A stretch of 64,000 nt of DNA, from positions 3,038,001-3,102,000 of the forward strand of contig NZ_JACSGT010000001.1 in assembly GCF_021504595.1 (NCBI RefSeq), given 5' to 3'. Below the pieces are notes generated by a model. The model saw nothing but the letters and a program-made list of their open reading frames with translations, was not told where the DNA came from and did not search any database. Shown here piece after piece: positions 18,996 to 27,480 of this stretch. Every line of letters starts with the position of its first letter. Position 1 is the first letter of the stretch. This DNA comes from Chryseobacterium indicum (GTDB lineage: Bacteria > Bacteroidota > Bacteroidia > Flavobacteriales > Weeksellaceae). The translations under genes and the position numbers were made by a program.

Positions 18996-21900
18996 ATGTA
19001 TAAATTGATTAATAAGCTTAAGCAAAATAATATAAAAGTATCCGCAGTAGGTGAAAATCTAGAATTGGATTTTCCGGAAAATTTTAATGCTGATTCCATT
19101 ATAAATGAAATTAAAGAAAATAAAGAGGCACTGATTTCTTATATCGGAAAAGCCAGTCAGATGCAAAAGGAGATACCTAAAATTAAGGAACAGAAATATT
19201 ATCCATTGTCTCATGCCCAGAGAAGACTCTGGATCATAGATCAGCTGGCTGATGATAAAAGAATGTACAATGTTCCTATGATTCATTCATTTAAGACATT
19301 GAATGTGGAGGCTTTTGAAAGAGCTTTATTAGGAATATTGAAGAGACACGAAATTTTGCGTACCACCATTAATGTTATAGAGGGGAAACCACAGCAATTT
19401 ATTTGTAAAATCGAAGATTTTCCGTTTGAGTTAATTAGAATTACTGCAGAGAATGATGATACTGATGCAATTATCTCGAAAGAGCTTTCTTATCAGTTTG
19501 ATCTGACAAAATCATCAGTTAGAGCGTCATTAATTCAGTATTTAGACGGAAGTTTTGATTTCATATTCCTCATTCATCATATTGTTACGGATGCATGGTC
19601 TATGAATGTTCTCCAAAAGGATTTTCTTGCTTTATATGAATATTATTCAGAAGAAAAGCCTTTACAGTTGCCAGATCTTAGAATTCAGTATAAGGATTAT
19701 ACTTTATGGCAGCATGAGCAGCTTCAGCAGGGTCATTTCAGCCATTCACGTGAATACTGGCTTAATCAATTTAGTGGAGAAATACCTTCTGTAAAATTAC
19801 CTATAGACTTTAGAAGGGAAGATTCGGGAGAAGGTCTGGGGGAAGAACTATCTGTATGTTTGCCTCCTTCAATGGTAAAAAATCTTGAGGCAGTTGCACA
19901 TGATTGTGGAGCTTCGTTTTTTATGGTAATGGTAGCGGTGGCCAATGTTTTACTGCATAGATATACAGGGCAGGAAGATCTTGTGATGGGAACTCCTGTT
20001 AGCGGAAGAAACCATCCAGAACTGGAAAGTCAGGTAGGATTTTACAGCAATACAATTGCGCTAAGATCTTCAGTATCAGGAAATGAAAGCTTTCGAGAAA
20101 TTCTTTCCAGAGTATGCTCTGTAATGTTGGAAAGCTATGAGCATCAATTTTATCCGTATGACCTTTTGGTAGATGAGTTAAAGTTGGGAAAAGATATGAA
20201 TAAAAACCCTCTTTTTGATATCATGATCTCCTTAAATGAAGATCAAAGTACAGAAAACGGTGAAGCAAGTTATTTTGAAGGAGTCCGAATTATAAATTCA
20301 GGGTTAGCAAAGTTTGATCTTAGTTTTGCTTTTAAAAGAATGAATGATAATGGTTTATATATCCATGTTGATTATAATACAGACCTTTTTAAAAGGGAGA
20401 AAATATTAAGAATGGTCGGGCATTTAAGAAATTTAATTGTAGAAATATCGAAAGATTCTGATAAACCTGTTTCAGAGATTGAATATCTGTCTCAGGAAGA
20501 GAAATATCAGATTCTTAATGTTTTTAATAATACAAAAGAAGACTATAATCTTTCTACAAGCATTAAAGATCTCATAGAAGAACAGGTCGCCAAATCTCCG
20601 GATGATATTTGTCTGTTTTCACACGAATATAATTTAACATTCAGAGAGTTAAACAGTATTTCAAATCAGTTAGCAAGATATCTGAGTGAAAACTATAGCA
20701 TAAAAAAAGGAGACCATATAGGCATGAATATGGATATAGGTGTCGACAGAATCATCGTCTTAATAGCGGTTGTAAAACTCGGAGCAGTATATGTTCCTAT
20801 AGATCCGTCATATCCGAAAGAAAGAAAACAGTACATTATTGATGACACCAGACTTACCGTTCTTATCACAGAAGATATTAATGATAAATCTGATCAATAT
20901 TCAATGATAATGATGAATGATATAAGAGGATTATTAAATAATTATTCAAATGAAAATCTTAATGTAGATATCAGTGCGGATGATATATTTACGATTTTGT
21001 ATACTTCAGGATCTACAGGTAATCCTAAAGGTGTGCTCATCAAAAATATCGGACTTGTCAACAGAATGCAATGGTTATGGAATACTTATAAATTTAGTAA
21101 AGAAGATGTTATCTATCAAAAAACTCCTTTTATATTTGATGTATCTATAGGTGAATTTTTCATGCCGCTTTGCTTCGGAGCTAAGCTTTTGGTAGCAGCA
21201 AGTGACACTGCCAAGGAAATCATTTCTAATGTTCTGCAATTTAAGGTTACTTATATTCATTTCTCACCAACGATGTTAAATATTTTTCTGGAATTCAATC
21301 CGGAAGATGTAGAAAAATTACATTCAATAAGATATGTTTTTGCCAGTGGAGAAGAGCTTCTTAAAGAAACCGTAAAAAGATTTTATACAAAACTTGATAT
21401 TCCATTAATCAACTTATACGGACCAACGGAAGCTTCAATTGAAGCAAGTGGCTACGAAACTAAAAAAGGAGATGAAATTATACCTATAGGAAAACCAATA
21501 GCCAATGTTAACCTTTACATATTGGATAGTAATTACAAACTTTTACCGATCGGAATACCCGGCGAAATAGGAATTGCAGGAATCGGACTTGCAAAAGGAT
21601 ATCTTAATCAGGAAGAGATGACAGCCGAAAGATTTATCAATAATTCATACAAACATGACGGGTATGACAAGATCTATAAAACTGGGGATATTGGAGTTTG
21701 GAACGAAAAGGGAGAAATAGAATTTTTAGGGAGAAAAGATAACCAGATCAGAATTGGCGGATCAAGAATTGAACCTGGAGAAATAGAGAGTAAAATTCTT
21801 GAGCATCATGGTGTGCAGGAAGCTGCGGTTGTGGTTAATCAGGATAACTTTAAGAATTATCATTTGATTGCTTATTATGTAAAAAGACAGGAAGCTAATT

Positions 21901-24578
21901 CTATCGAAGAGATTACCACATCTGCAAAAGCAGAAATTACAACTAAGAATGTTGGCGCATATCAAAAGCACGAATTAGCAGAGGTAAGTTCAGGTGTAAA
22001 AGTACAAGAATGGTTTGAAAGAACTGCTGAAGAAAATCCGGACAGAATAGCATTAGTTTCTGAAAATAAAAAAATGACTTACAGAGAACTTAATAATAAG
22101 GCAAATAAATTGGCTTTATTGTTAAAATCCGATTACAATATTAAGTCACAAGATTTTGTCGGAATCGTCATGGAAAGATCAGAGAAGATGATTATTTCTA
22201 TTTTTGCAATTTTAAAAGCAGGAGCAGCATATGTTCCGATAGATAAGGAATACCCCGATTCCAGAATACAGACAATCCTTCAAGATGCTGCCGTAAAAGT
22301 GATCATATCAGACTTTAACAACAAGACTAGAAATATTTTTGATGATAAGAATACTATTATATTTGATGAAATTCAAGAAGAGCTGAATACCGAATCTGGA
22401 ATTGAAAATATTAAAAGCACTGAAGCCAATGATTTATGTTATATATGTTACACATCAGGTTCTACAGGAAGACCTAAAGGTGTGATGATACGTCATGATT
22501 CAGTTTCGGATTATGTGAATACTTTTAAAAATTATTTTAAATTAACGGAAGAAGATGTTGTTATTCAGCAGTCGTCTATATCATTTGATACTTCTGTAGA
22601 AGAGATCTTCCCGATTCTTTGCTGTGGAGGAAAACTTATTATTGTACCAGAAGGAGGAAGAGATATTAATGCCATTATTAAAGCTGTAAACAATCATAAA
22701 GTAACGGTAATAAGCGTAACACCTTTAGTTATAAATGAGATAAACATGAGATATAATGATCTTACACATATTCCAAAACTAATGATTAGCGGAGGAGAAG
22801 AATTAAGAGCATCTTATATTGATAAACTTATCAATTTAACAAATATTTATAATACTTATGGACCTACAGAAACTACGGTTTGTGCGACTTTCGCTAAAGT
22901 AGAAAATACATCTAAATGTAATGTCATTGGTCATGCTATTGATAATCATAAAGTTTATCTTCTGGATGATAATATGCAGGAAGTAAAACATGGAGAGACT
23001 GGAGAAATTTTTATTGCAGGAGCTGGTCTTGCTAAAGGCTACCTGAACAGACAGGATGAAACTGACAAAAATTTTCTGAATAACCCTATTGATGGAGGAT
23101 TGTTTTACAAAACGGGAGATATGGCGAGATATAATAATGATGGTCTTCTTGAATTTTGCGGAAGAAAAGATCACCAAGTAAAAATCCGTGGTTATAGAGT
23201 TGAACCCGCAGAAGTAGATCTTATTCTTGAAAATTTCAGTGGTGTTATCAACTGTATTACGATTCCTAAAGCTGATGCAGATGGAAATAAACATCTTATT
23301 GCATATTATACTGCAATTGAAGAACTGGATAGTGATCAAATACGTAAATTTTTAAATGATCAATTGCCTCATTATATGGTTCCTGATTATTTTATGAAGG
23401 TAGATGGCTTTGAACAGACTATTAACGGAAAAATTAAAACAAACAGTTTGCCAGTACCATATGCCTTAACACTTGATAAAAAACTTGAAATAGAATTAAG
23501 GGATTTTCTTCGAAAAAAACTTCCGCTTTATATGATTCCTACTCATTTTATGAATCTTGATAAGTTACCTGTAACGGCGACAGGGAAGGTTGACAGAAAA
23601 ATGCTTGAGAAGAAAAACCCTTTATTTAGTGAAAAACAAGTTGTGGTACCGCCTAAAAACATGGTGGAAACAAAAATTCTTGAAATATGGGAAGAATGTC
23701 TCAAATATCCGGTAAAAAGCACTCATGTTAATTTCTTTGAAGTTGGAGGAAACTCTATAAAAGCTACGCAAATTTTAACCATGTTATTCAAAGAGTTTAA
23801 TTGTGATATTACACTGAAGGATATATTCAATAATTCTACTGTGGCTGATCTTGCAGAAGTATTAACAAATAAAACCTCGGATAAAAGTCTTATTGTTAAG
23901 CTGAATACAATTAAGGCAGATTTTCCGGATATGTATTTAATCCCTCCGGTTATAGGATCTTCAACTATATTTAAAAACTTAGGAACTGCATTCAATCAAG
24001 CATATAATGTATATGGTATTCAGTATAAGGGATTCGATTATGATGTTGCCTTCGATAAGAGTATTGAAGAAATGGCCGAAACTTGTGTTGCAGAGATTCT
24101 GAAAGTAATAGATGACAAAAAACTATTTCTTTTAGGATACTCAATGGGGGTTCCTATTGCTTTTGAAGCTGCAAAAAGACTGGAGGGTATGGGATATGAA
24201 GTTAGTCTGATTCTTGTTGATAGAGGAGCACAGGACGAAACATCCTATCATAGCCTAAGTAAAGAAAATATTAGTGAAATTCTTAAGAATGAACTTTATG
24301 ACTGGACGAAGGATATCCTTGATAAAGACATAGAGAGAATTGAAAATATGGTGCTTAATAACTTAAATGTACTTGATAAATACAGAATATCAGGAAAAGT
24401 TAACGCTAATGTTATTACTATAGAAGCTTCGGAAAACGGAAACGGAACAGATATGATGACCTGGAAAAACTTTACATCGGGAAATTTCAATCATTCTTTT
24501 ATTTTTGCAAATCATTACAGTATTTTTAACGCAGAAAATTGTGCAGAATTTGTAAACTTAATAAACAGGCAAGCCTGA
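18996..24578 (+). CDS. Terminal NRPS: C-A1[A2 inserted]-T-TE
   Basis: A 1860-residue protein two bases after module 2. Docking 1-50; condensation about 66-495 with HHIVTDA (194-200, Gly replaced by Ala). A1 begins near 515: A3 at 669-679, FDVS at 714-717, NLYGPTE at 806-812, A8 ending EPGEIES at 926-932. A1 stops near 962 without A9/A10. A second A domain follows at about 1000-1485 with its own A3, A4, A5, A8, A9 (LPHYMVP, 1457-1463) and A10 (INGK). A second A9/A10 segment comes next (1498-1537: LPLYMIP, TGKVDRKML), which reads as the missing end of A1. Then carrier domain (Ser1587) and thioesterase (Ser1716 in GYSMG, Asp1742, His1840). Pocket codes by eye: A1 D-V-G-H-F-S-L-I-E, serine-like; A2 D-T-E-S-I-G-T-V-C, the same as module 1. 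Confidence 0.92.
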   Translation: MYKLINKLKQNNIKVSAVGENLELDFPENFNADSIINEIKENKEALISYIGKASQMQKEIPKIKEQKYYPLSHAQRRLWIIDQLADDKRMYNVPMIHSFKTLNVEAFERALLGILKRHEILRTTINVIEGKPQQFICKIEDFPFELIRITAENDDTDAIISKELSYQFDLTKSSVRASLIQYLDGSFDFIFLIHHIVTDAWSMNVLQKDFLALYEYYSEEKPLQLPDLRIQYKDYTLWQHEQLQQGHFSHSREYWLNQFSGEIPSVKLPIDFRREDSGEGLGEELSVCLPPSMVKNLEAVAHDCGASFFMVMVAVANVLLHRYTGQEDLVMGTPVSGRNHPELESQVGFYSNTIALRSSVSGNESFREILSRVCSVMLESYEHQFYPYDLLVDELKLGKDMNKNPLFDIMISLNEDQSTENGEASYFEGVRIINSGLAKFDLSFAFKRMNDNGLYIHVDYNTDLFKREKILRMVGHLRNLIVEISKDSDKPVSEIEYLSQEEKYQILNVFNNTKEDYNLSTSIKDLIEEQVAKSPDDICLFSHEYNLTFRELNSISNQLARYLSENYSIKKGDHIGMNMDIGVDRIIVLIAVVKLGAVYVPIDPSYPKERKQYIIDDTRLTVLITEDINDKSDQYSMIMMNDIRGLLNNYSNENLNVDISADDIFTILYTSGSTGNPKGVLIKNIGLVNRMQWLWNTYKFSKEDVIYQKTPFIFDVSIGEFFMPLCFGAKLLVAASDTAKEIISNVLQFKVTYIHFSPTMLNIFLEFNPEDVEKLHSIRYVFASGEELLKETVKRFYTKLDIPLINLYGPTEASIEASGYETKKGDEIIPIGKPIANVNLYILDSNYKLLPIGIPGEIGIAGIGLAKGYLNQEEMTAERFINNSYKHDGYDKIYKTGDIGVWNEKGEIEFLGRKDNQIRIGGSRIEPGEIESKILEHHGVQEAAVVVNQDNFKNYHLIAYYVKRQEANSIEEITTSAKAEITTKNVGAYQKHELAEVSSGVKVQEWFERTAEENPDRIALVSENKKMTYRELNNKANKLALLLKSDYNIKSQDFVGIVMERSEKMIISIFAILKAGAAYVPIDKEYPDSRIQTILQDAAVKVIISDFNNKTRNIFDDKNTIIFDEIQEELNTESGIENIKSTEANDLCYICYTSGSTGRPKGVMIRHDSVSDYVNTFKNYFKLTEEDVVIQQSSISFDTSVEEIFPILCCGGKLIIVPEGGRDINAIIKAVNNHKVTVISVTPLVINEINMRYNDLTHIPKLMISGGEELRASYIDKLINLTNIYNTYGPTETTVCATFAKVENTSKCNVIGHAIDNHKVYLLDDNMQEVKHGETGEIFIAGAGLAKGYLNRQDETDKNFLNNPIDGGLFYKTGDMARYNNDGLLEFCGRKDHQVKIRGYRVEPAEVDLILENFSGVINCITIPKADADGNKHLIAYYTAIEELDSDQIRKFLNDQLPHYMVPDYFMKVDGFEQTINGKIKTNSLPVPYALTLDKKLEIELRDFLRKKLPLYMIPTHFMNLDKLPVTATGKVDRKMLEKKNPLFSEKQVVVPPKNMVETKILEIWEECLKYPVKSTHVNFFEVGGNSIKATQILTMLFKEFNCDITLKDIFNNSTVADLAEVLTNKTSDKSLIVKLNTIKADFPDMYLIPPVIGSSTIFKNLGTAFNQAYNVYGIQYKGFDYDVAFDKSIEEMAETCVAEILKVIDDKKLFLLGYSMGVPIAFEAAKRLEGMGYEVSLILVDRGAQDETSYHSLSKENISEILKNELYDWTKDILDKDIERIENMVLNNLNVLDKYRISGKVNANVITIEASENGNGTDMMTWKNFTSGNFNHSFIFANHYSIFNAENCAEFVNLINRQA
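21993..23454 (+). other. Adenylation domain apparently nested inside another adenylation domain
   Basis: This segment encodes residues about 1000-1487 of the terminal NRPS. It starts with a typical A-domain N-terminus (VQEWFERTAEENPDRIAL), has all core motifs through A10, and ends just before ELRDFLRKKLPLYMIP, which is where the interrupted first A domain resumes. Upstream, A1 breaks off after HLIAYYVKRQ, the strand that normally precedes that same segment. The insertion point lies between A8 and A9, the site used by methyltransferase insertions in other NRPSs. No condensation or carrier domain separates the two A domains. Confidence 0.75.
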
Positions 24579-24617
24579 TTATTAATAAGAACAAGAAAAT
24601 TAAATAATATATTATCT

Positions 24618-25322
24618 ATGAAAATTAATTTATATAGTATACCATATGCAGGAGGATCCTCTGTAGTCTACAATAAATGGTCAGAAAATCTGGAATCTTC
24701 TGTCAATATTAAGCCTGTTGAGCTTTCGGGAAGAGGAAAACGTTTTAATGAGCCATTATATAAAGACATTCATGAAGCCGTTGAAGATATTTTTAATAAT
24801 ATTAAAAAAGAAATTACAGAAACACCATATGCTTTATTCGGACACAGCATGGGGGCATTAATTGCCTTTGAGCTTGCACAGCGTATTCGGAAAGCAGGCT
24901 TACCTTCACCTATTCATATTTTTATCTCAGGACGCAGTGCTCCGCACGTAAATAAAACAGGAGAGAAAATGTACAGCAGAATGGAAGATGCAAAATTCAG
25001 ACAGGAAGTTTTAAATCTTGGTGGTACACCTAAAGAGTTTTTTAGCCATCCGGAACTTCTGGAACTTTTTCTTCCAGTCTTAAAAAATGATTTTAGGCTT
25101 GTAGAAAACTATTCTTACAATTATAATTACCAGCCTCTAAATGTTGATATGACCGTACTTTTGGGAAAAGATGACGATTTAACTGAAACAGAAGGCGAAA
25201 GTTGGTCAGAATATACCACCGAATCTTGCGAAATTAATTACTTGGACGGTGGACATTTCTTTATTAATGAGCAGAGGCTGAATATTACTCAAATAATTAA
25301 TGATTCCTTAAAAATTACATAA
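24618..25322 (+). CDS. Type II thioesterase (GrsT-like alpha/beta hydrolase)
   Basis: A 234-residue stand-alone thioesterase of the kind that accompanies NRPS operons and clears misprimed or stalled acyl groups from carrier domains. The nucleophile Ser77 sits in GHSMG (75-79), Asp186 lies in LLGKDDD and His213 in GGHFF, giving a complete triad. The N-terminal IPYAGGSS motif is typical. It starts 39 bases after the terminal NRPS and is the last gene of the tightly packed operon. Cytoplasmic. Confident family call; the exact group it clears is not visible. Confidence 0.92.
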   Translation: MKINLYSIPYAGGSSVVYNKWSENLESSVNIKPVELSGRGKRFNEPLYKDIHEAVEDIFNNIKKEITETPYALFGHSMGALIAFELAQRIRKAGLPSPIHIFISGRSAPHVNKTGEKMYSRMEDAKFRQEVLNLGGTPKEFFSHPELLELFLPVLKNDFRLVENYSYNYNYQPLNVDMTVLLGKDDDLTETEGESWSEYTTESCEINYLDGGHFFINEQRLNITQIINDSLKIT

Positions 25323-25518
25323 TAAACTTTCGGATTTTTCAATTCTATATATTGTAACGTTTATAAATCATAAATTTAATCAGTCTTATTGAAAATATTT
25401 AAAAAAATGTTGCGGAAAAATAGTAAGAACTTGTATTTTTAAAATAGTACGAAATTTCCAAAATACAAATACACGTTAAAAACAATTTGGTAAAATAGTT
25501 TACGAAGCAATTTAATTC

Positions 25519-25582
25519 ATGGTTCTTACTTAAAGACAATAATGAAAGATAAGATTATAGTCTTAATGAACCATTTTTATTT
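25519..25582 (+). terminator. Imperfect hairpin followed by T-rich run, between thioesterase and PPTase genes
   Basis: ATGGTTC at 25519 pairs with GAACCAT ending near 25574, with additional imperfect pairing of the inner AAGAC/GTCTT parts, followed by TTTTTATTTT. It could end the NRPS transcript or attenuate reading into the PPTase gene, which starts about 26 bases further on. The remaining gap, 25323-25518, shows nothing else I can name. Confidence 0.45.
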
Positions 25583-25607
25583 TGGACCACGGAAAAATTA
25601 AATTGAG

Positions 25608-26252
25608 ATGGTAATTTTATATACATTTATCGAGCAAGACAAACATAAATATTTATTAGATAAATACTCAAGTATTTGGTCTGAAGACTTTGATACAAGA
25701 ATTCTAAAATATAGAAGATGGCAGGATGCTCAGTCATCAATACTTGGAAGAATACTTTTGCAATATGGTTTAAATAAATATTTTGGAATAAAAGATTATG
25801 AAATAGATCAGACATCTAATCATAAACCTTTTTTGAAAAATCTGGAAGTATGTTTTAATATATCACATGCCGGAAATCTTGTGATTTGTGGAATCAGCAA
25901 ACTACCAATAGGAGTTGACATAGAATATATAGATAATAAAATAAATCTTATTGACTTTAAATCTCAAATGACTTCAAATGAGTTCCATAAAATACAAAAT
26001 TCACAAGATAAGATTAAAAGCTTTTTTGTTTATTGGACGGAAAAAGAAGCCGCTATTAAAGCTCATGGAAAAGGACTGCTAATTCCTTTAAAGTCATTTG
26101 AAATTTTTCAAAATCAAACTATAATTGAAAATGAAAAATTTTATTTAAAACAAATATTTATTCACGAAGAGTATCAATGTTGCGTTGCTTCGATTAATGA
26201 CATTAAGCTTGAAGACCTAGAAATAGAAAAAGTTAACATAAATTTATTATAA
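25608..26252 (+). CDS. Sfp-type 4'-phosphopantetheinyl transferase
   Basis: A 214-residue Sfp-family transferase that moves the phosphopantetheine arm of coenzyme A to the serine of carrier domains, here presumably those of the three NRPS modules. Visible motifs are NISHAG (84-89), GVDIE (102-106, Mg-binding Asp104 and Glu106) and WTEKEAAIK (143-151). Length is normal. It is separated from the thioesterase gene by 285 bases with a hairpin, so it may be expressed partly on its own. Base composition is AT-rich like the A1 part of the terminal NRPS. Family call is firm. Confidence 0.93.
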   Translation: MVILYTFIEQDKHKYLLDKYSSIWSEDFDTRILKYRRWQDAQSSILGRILLQYGLNKYFGIKDYEIDQTSNHKPFLKNLEVCFNISHAGNLVICGISKLPIGVDIEYIDNKINLIDFKSQMTSNEFHKIQNSQDKIKSFFVYWTEKEAAIKAHGKGLLIPLKSFEIFQNQTIIENEKFYLKQIFIHEEYQCCVASINDIKLEDLEIEKVNINLL

Positions 26253-26402
26253 AAAGCTAAAGAAAGTTTCAAAAATACCGATGACTAAAATTTATCGGCT
26301 CATTATACAAAATAAAATAGCTCGCGAATCGTAAATGATATTCTGAATATTTCTCTTATAAAACATTATCTCTGTAATAACTTTCAATGTATTAAAACAA
26401 TT

Positions 26403-26730
26403 AATACTAACCAAAATAATCAATGATAAAACAGCAATTGATTTTCAAGCTTAATATTGAGAGTTTACACGGTGAAAACAGATGCCGGTGAGAAGAATGT
26501 AAAATTGTGAAAGTGGTCAAAAGATAATCTTCATTAATGATAGACACGTGATGATTGTCTATCTTGGTTCTTAATAAATAAAGGCTATCCGTAGGACAGC
26601 CTTTATTAAATTCTAACTGCTGGAATTTATGAAAATAGTAATATTTCATAAGCACAAAAAGTATCCTTTTATGCTGTGTTTTTAGAATTATTTCTTTTTA
26701 AACTTCGTCGCCAGAATGAATTGTGTAAAA
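26403..26730. pseudogene. Decayed duplicate of RCC1-gene 3' end, terminator and DUF3276 3' end
   Basis: The stretch aligns by eye with 30388-30726. It keeps the end of a type IX secretion sorting domain on the plus strand (GAGTTTACACGGTGAAAA and the AAAAGATAAT stop region), then the convergent terminator (about 26580-26607), then on the minus strand the last codons of a DUF3276-like gene (reading H-S-G-D-E-V-stop against D-S-D-D-E-V-stop in the intact gene). Frameshifts and substitutions make both ends non-coding. It is a remnant, not a working gene. Confidence 0.75.
26580..26607. terminator. Bidirectional terminator hairpin (remnant copy)
   Basis: AAAGGCTATCC and GGACAGCCTTT pair around a short loop, followed by TATT. 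It corresponds to the intact terminator at 30572-30597. Confidence 0.6.
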
Positions 26731-26753
26731 TTTCTCGTATTTACAACATAATC

Positions 26754-26828
26754 ATGAAAAATAATATAATTTTCATATTAACTATTCTATTAATTTATAT
26801 GGTATCATCATCGCAGTCCTGCCAATGA
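26754..26828 (+). pseudogene. 24-codon signal-peptide-like reading frame
   Basis: ATG at 26754 opens 24 codons with a hydrophobic core (IIFILTILLIYM) followed by SSSQSC and a stop. This looks like the signal peptide of a lost secreted or lipoprotein gene next to the decayed duplicate. A real micro-protein cannot be excluded. Confidence 0.3.
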
Positions 26829-26868
26829 AAATAAGAGTAATTTTATCCTCAAATAGTTTGTCCTCGAG

Positions 26869-26886
26869 TGTGGACTTAAGTCCACA
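26869..26886. promoter_or_regulatory. Perfect 18-base palindrome
   Basis: TGTGGACTTAAGTCCACA is fully self-complementary. It may be an operator or a cruciform. No gene adjoins it closely, so its role is unknown. Confidence 0.35.
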
Positions 26887-27150
26887 AATCAAATCTACGG
26901 TATTGAATTCCATGTGGTTTATTTACCGCAAAAATATGTAAGCAACTATATGATTTCATAAATTTTTTTGTAGATTTTTTTCTACAATATTTTTATAATC
27001 AATTTACTGCTCGTATTATTTTTTTTAAATGGTAAGCAGCGTAGAAAATTTTAAAGATTAGACTTTATTTTATAAAAGAAAATTATATTAAAAAAGTAAT
27101 TATGTTAAAAGACGAACGTTAATAATTTTCTAATTAAAAATTATATTAAT

Positions 27151-27158
27151 TATATTTG
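27151..27158 (+). promoter_or_regulatory. TAnnTTTG promoter box (TATATTTG)
   Basis: Matches the Bacteroidota -7 consensus TAnnTTTG. The predicted start of transcription lies just before the micro-ORF at 27174. No clear -33 TTTG was seen. Confidence 0.55.
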
Positions 27159-27173
27159 CAGAAACTTATAAAC

Positions 27174-27254
27174 ATGAAAATCGTTACCTACACTAACTTT
27201 CTTAAAGTTCGCAACGAAGGAAACTTCGTTAATTTTTTATCTAATATCTTCTAA
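27174..27254 (+). CDS. 26-codon micro-ORF with internal terminator-like hairpin
   Basis: ATG at 27174 follows the promoter box by 16 bases and opens 26 codons starting MKIVTYTNFLKV and ending NFLSNIF, then TAA. Within it, AACGAAG (27213-27219) and CTTCGTT (27224-27230) form a perfect 7-bp stem with a GAAA loop, followed by six T (27233-27238). An alternative stem from AAGTT and AACTT could compete. The layout resembles a leader peptide with attenuator ahead of the secreted-protein genes, or a small RNA with its terminator. Protein expression is unproven. Confidence 0.35.
   Translation: MKIVTYTNFLKVRNEGNFVNFLSNIF
27213..27238 (+). terminator. GAAA-loop hairpin with T-run
   Basis: Perfect 7-bp stem, tetraloop GAAA, then AATTTTTT. 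Intrinsic terminator or attenuator about 240 bases before the gene at 27481. Confidence 0.5.
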
Positions 27255-27480
27255 AAGGGTCAATATAAAATTCTTAATATTTCCTAATTTAAATAAAGAT
27301 ATATTACGGCATTGATAATTATGCGTGTTTAAATCTTTTTTACTATTTATGAAATTATACAAATTTTAACGAGTTTGAGCTGGAATAAACTGCCAGATCT
27401 CTAATTTTTTATTATAAATCGATAATTTTTTAATAAACACTTTTACTTTAAATATTTTAACTATTAATTTTTATACAATT

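Larger units (their letters stand above)
26253..27480. other. Gene-poor 1.2-kb stretch with remnants and regulatory signals
   Basis: No full-length gene is visible. It contains a decayed duplicate of the 30.4-30.7 kb locus (26403-26730), a 24-codon signal-peptide-like reading frame (26754-26828), an 18-base palindrome (26869-26886), and a promoter/micro-ORF/hairpin unit (27151-27254). The rest is very AT-rich and I see nothing further in it. Confidence 0.7.

Noticed and set aside
12290..24578. Epimerization domain in the NRPS proteins
   Set aside because: After each carrier domain the protein ends or a thioesterase follows; no second HHxxxDR-type domain was found. A D-residue would have to come from the racemase.
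18996..24578. Simple tandem duplication of the A-domain C-terminal subdomain as explanation for two A9/A10 segments
   Set aside because: A1 lacks A9/A10 entirely and the extra segment begins exactly where A1 breaks off, and its TGKVDRKML is better preserved than that of A2. Nesting explains both facts; duplication explains only one. It stays as an alternative until modelled.
1..26252. Siderophore operon
   Set aside because: A SyrP-like hydroxylase and a PvdE-like exporter would fit, but no N-hydroxylase, TonB receptor, periplasmic binding protein or Fur-like box is visible in the window.
26403..26730. Working second DUF3276 gene or sorting-domain gene
   Set aside because: Only the last codons of each remain and they are frameshifted; no start or body of either gene is present.
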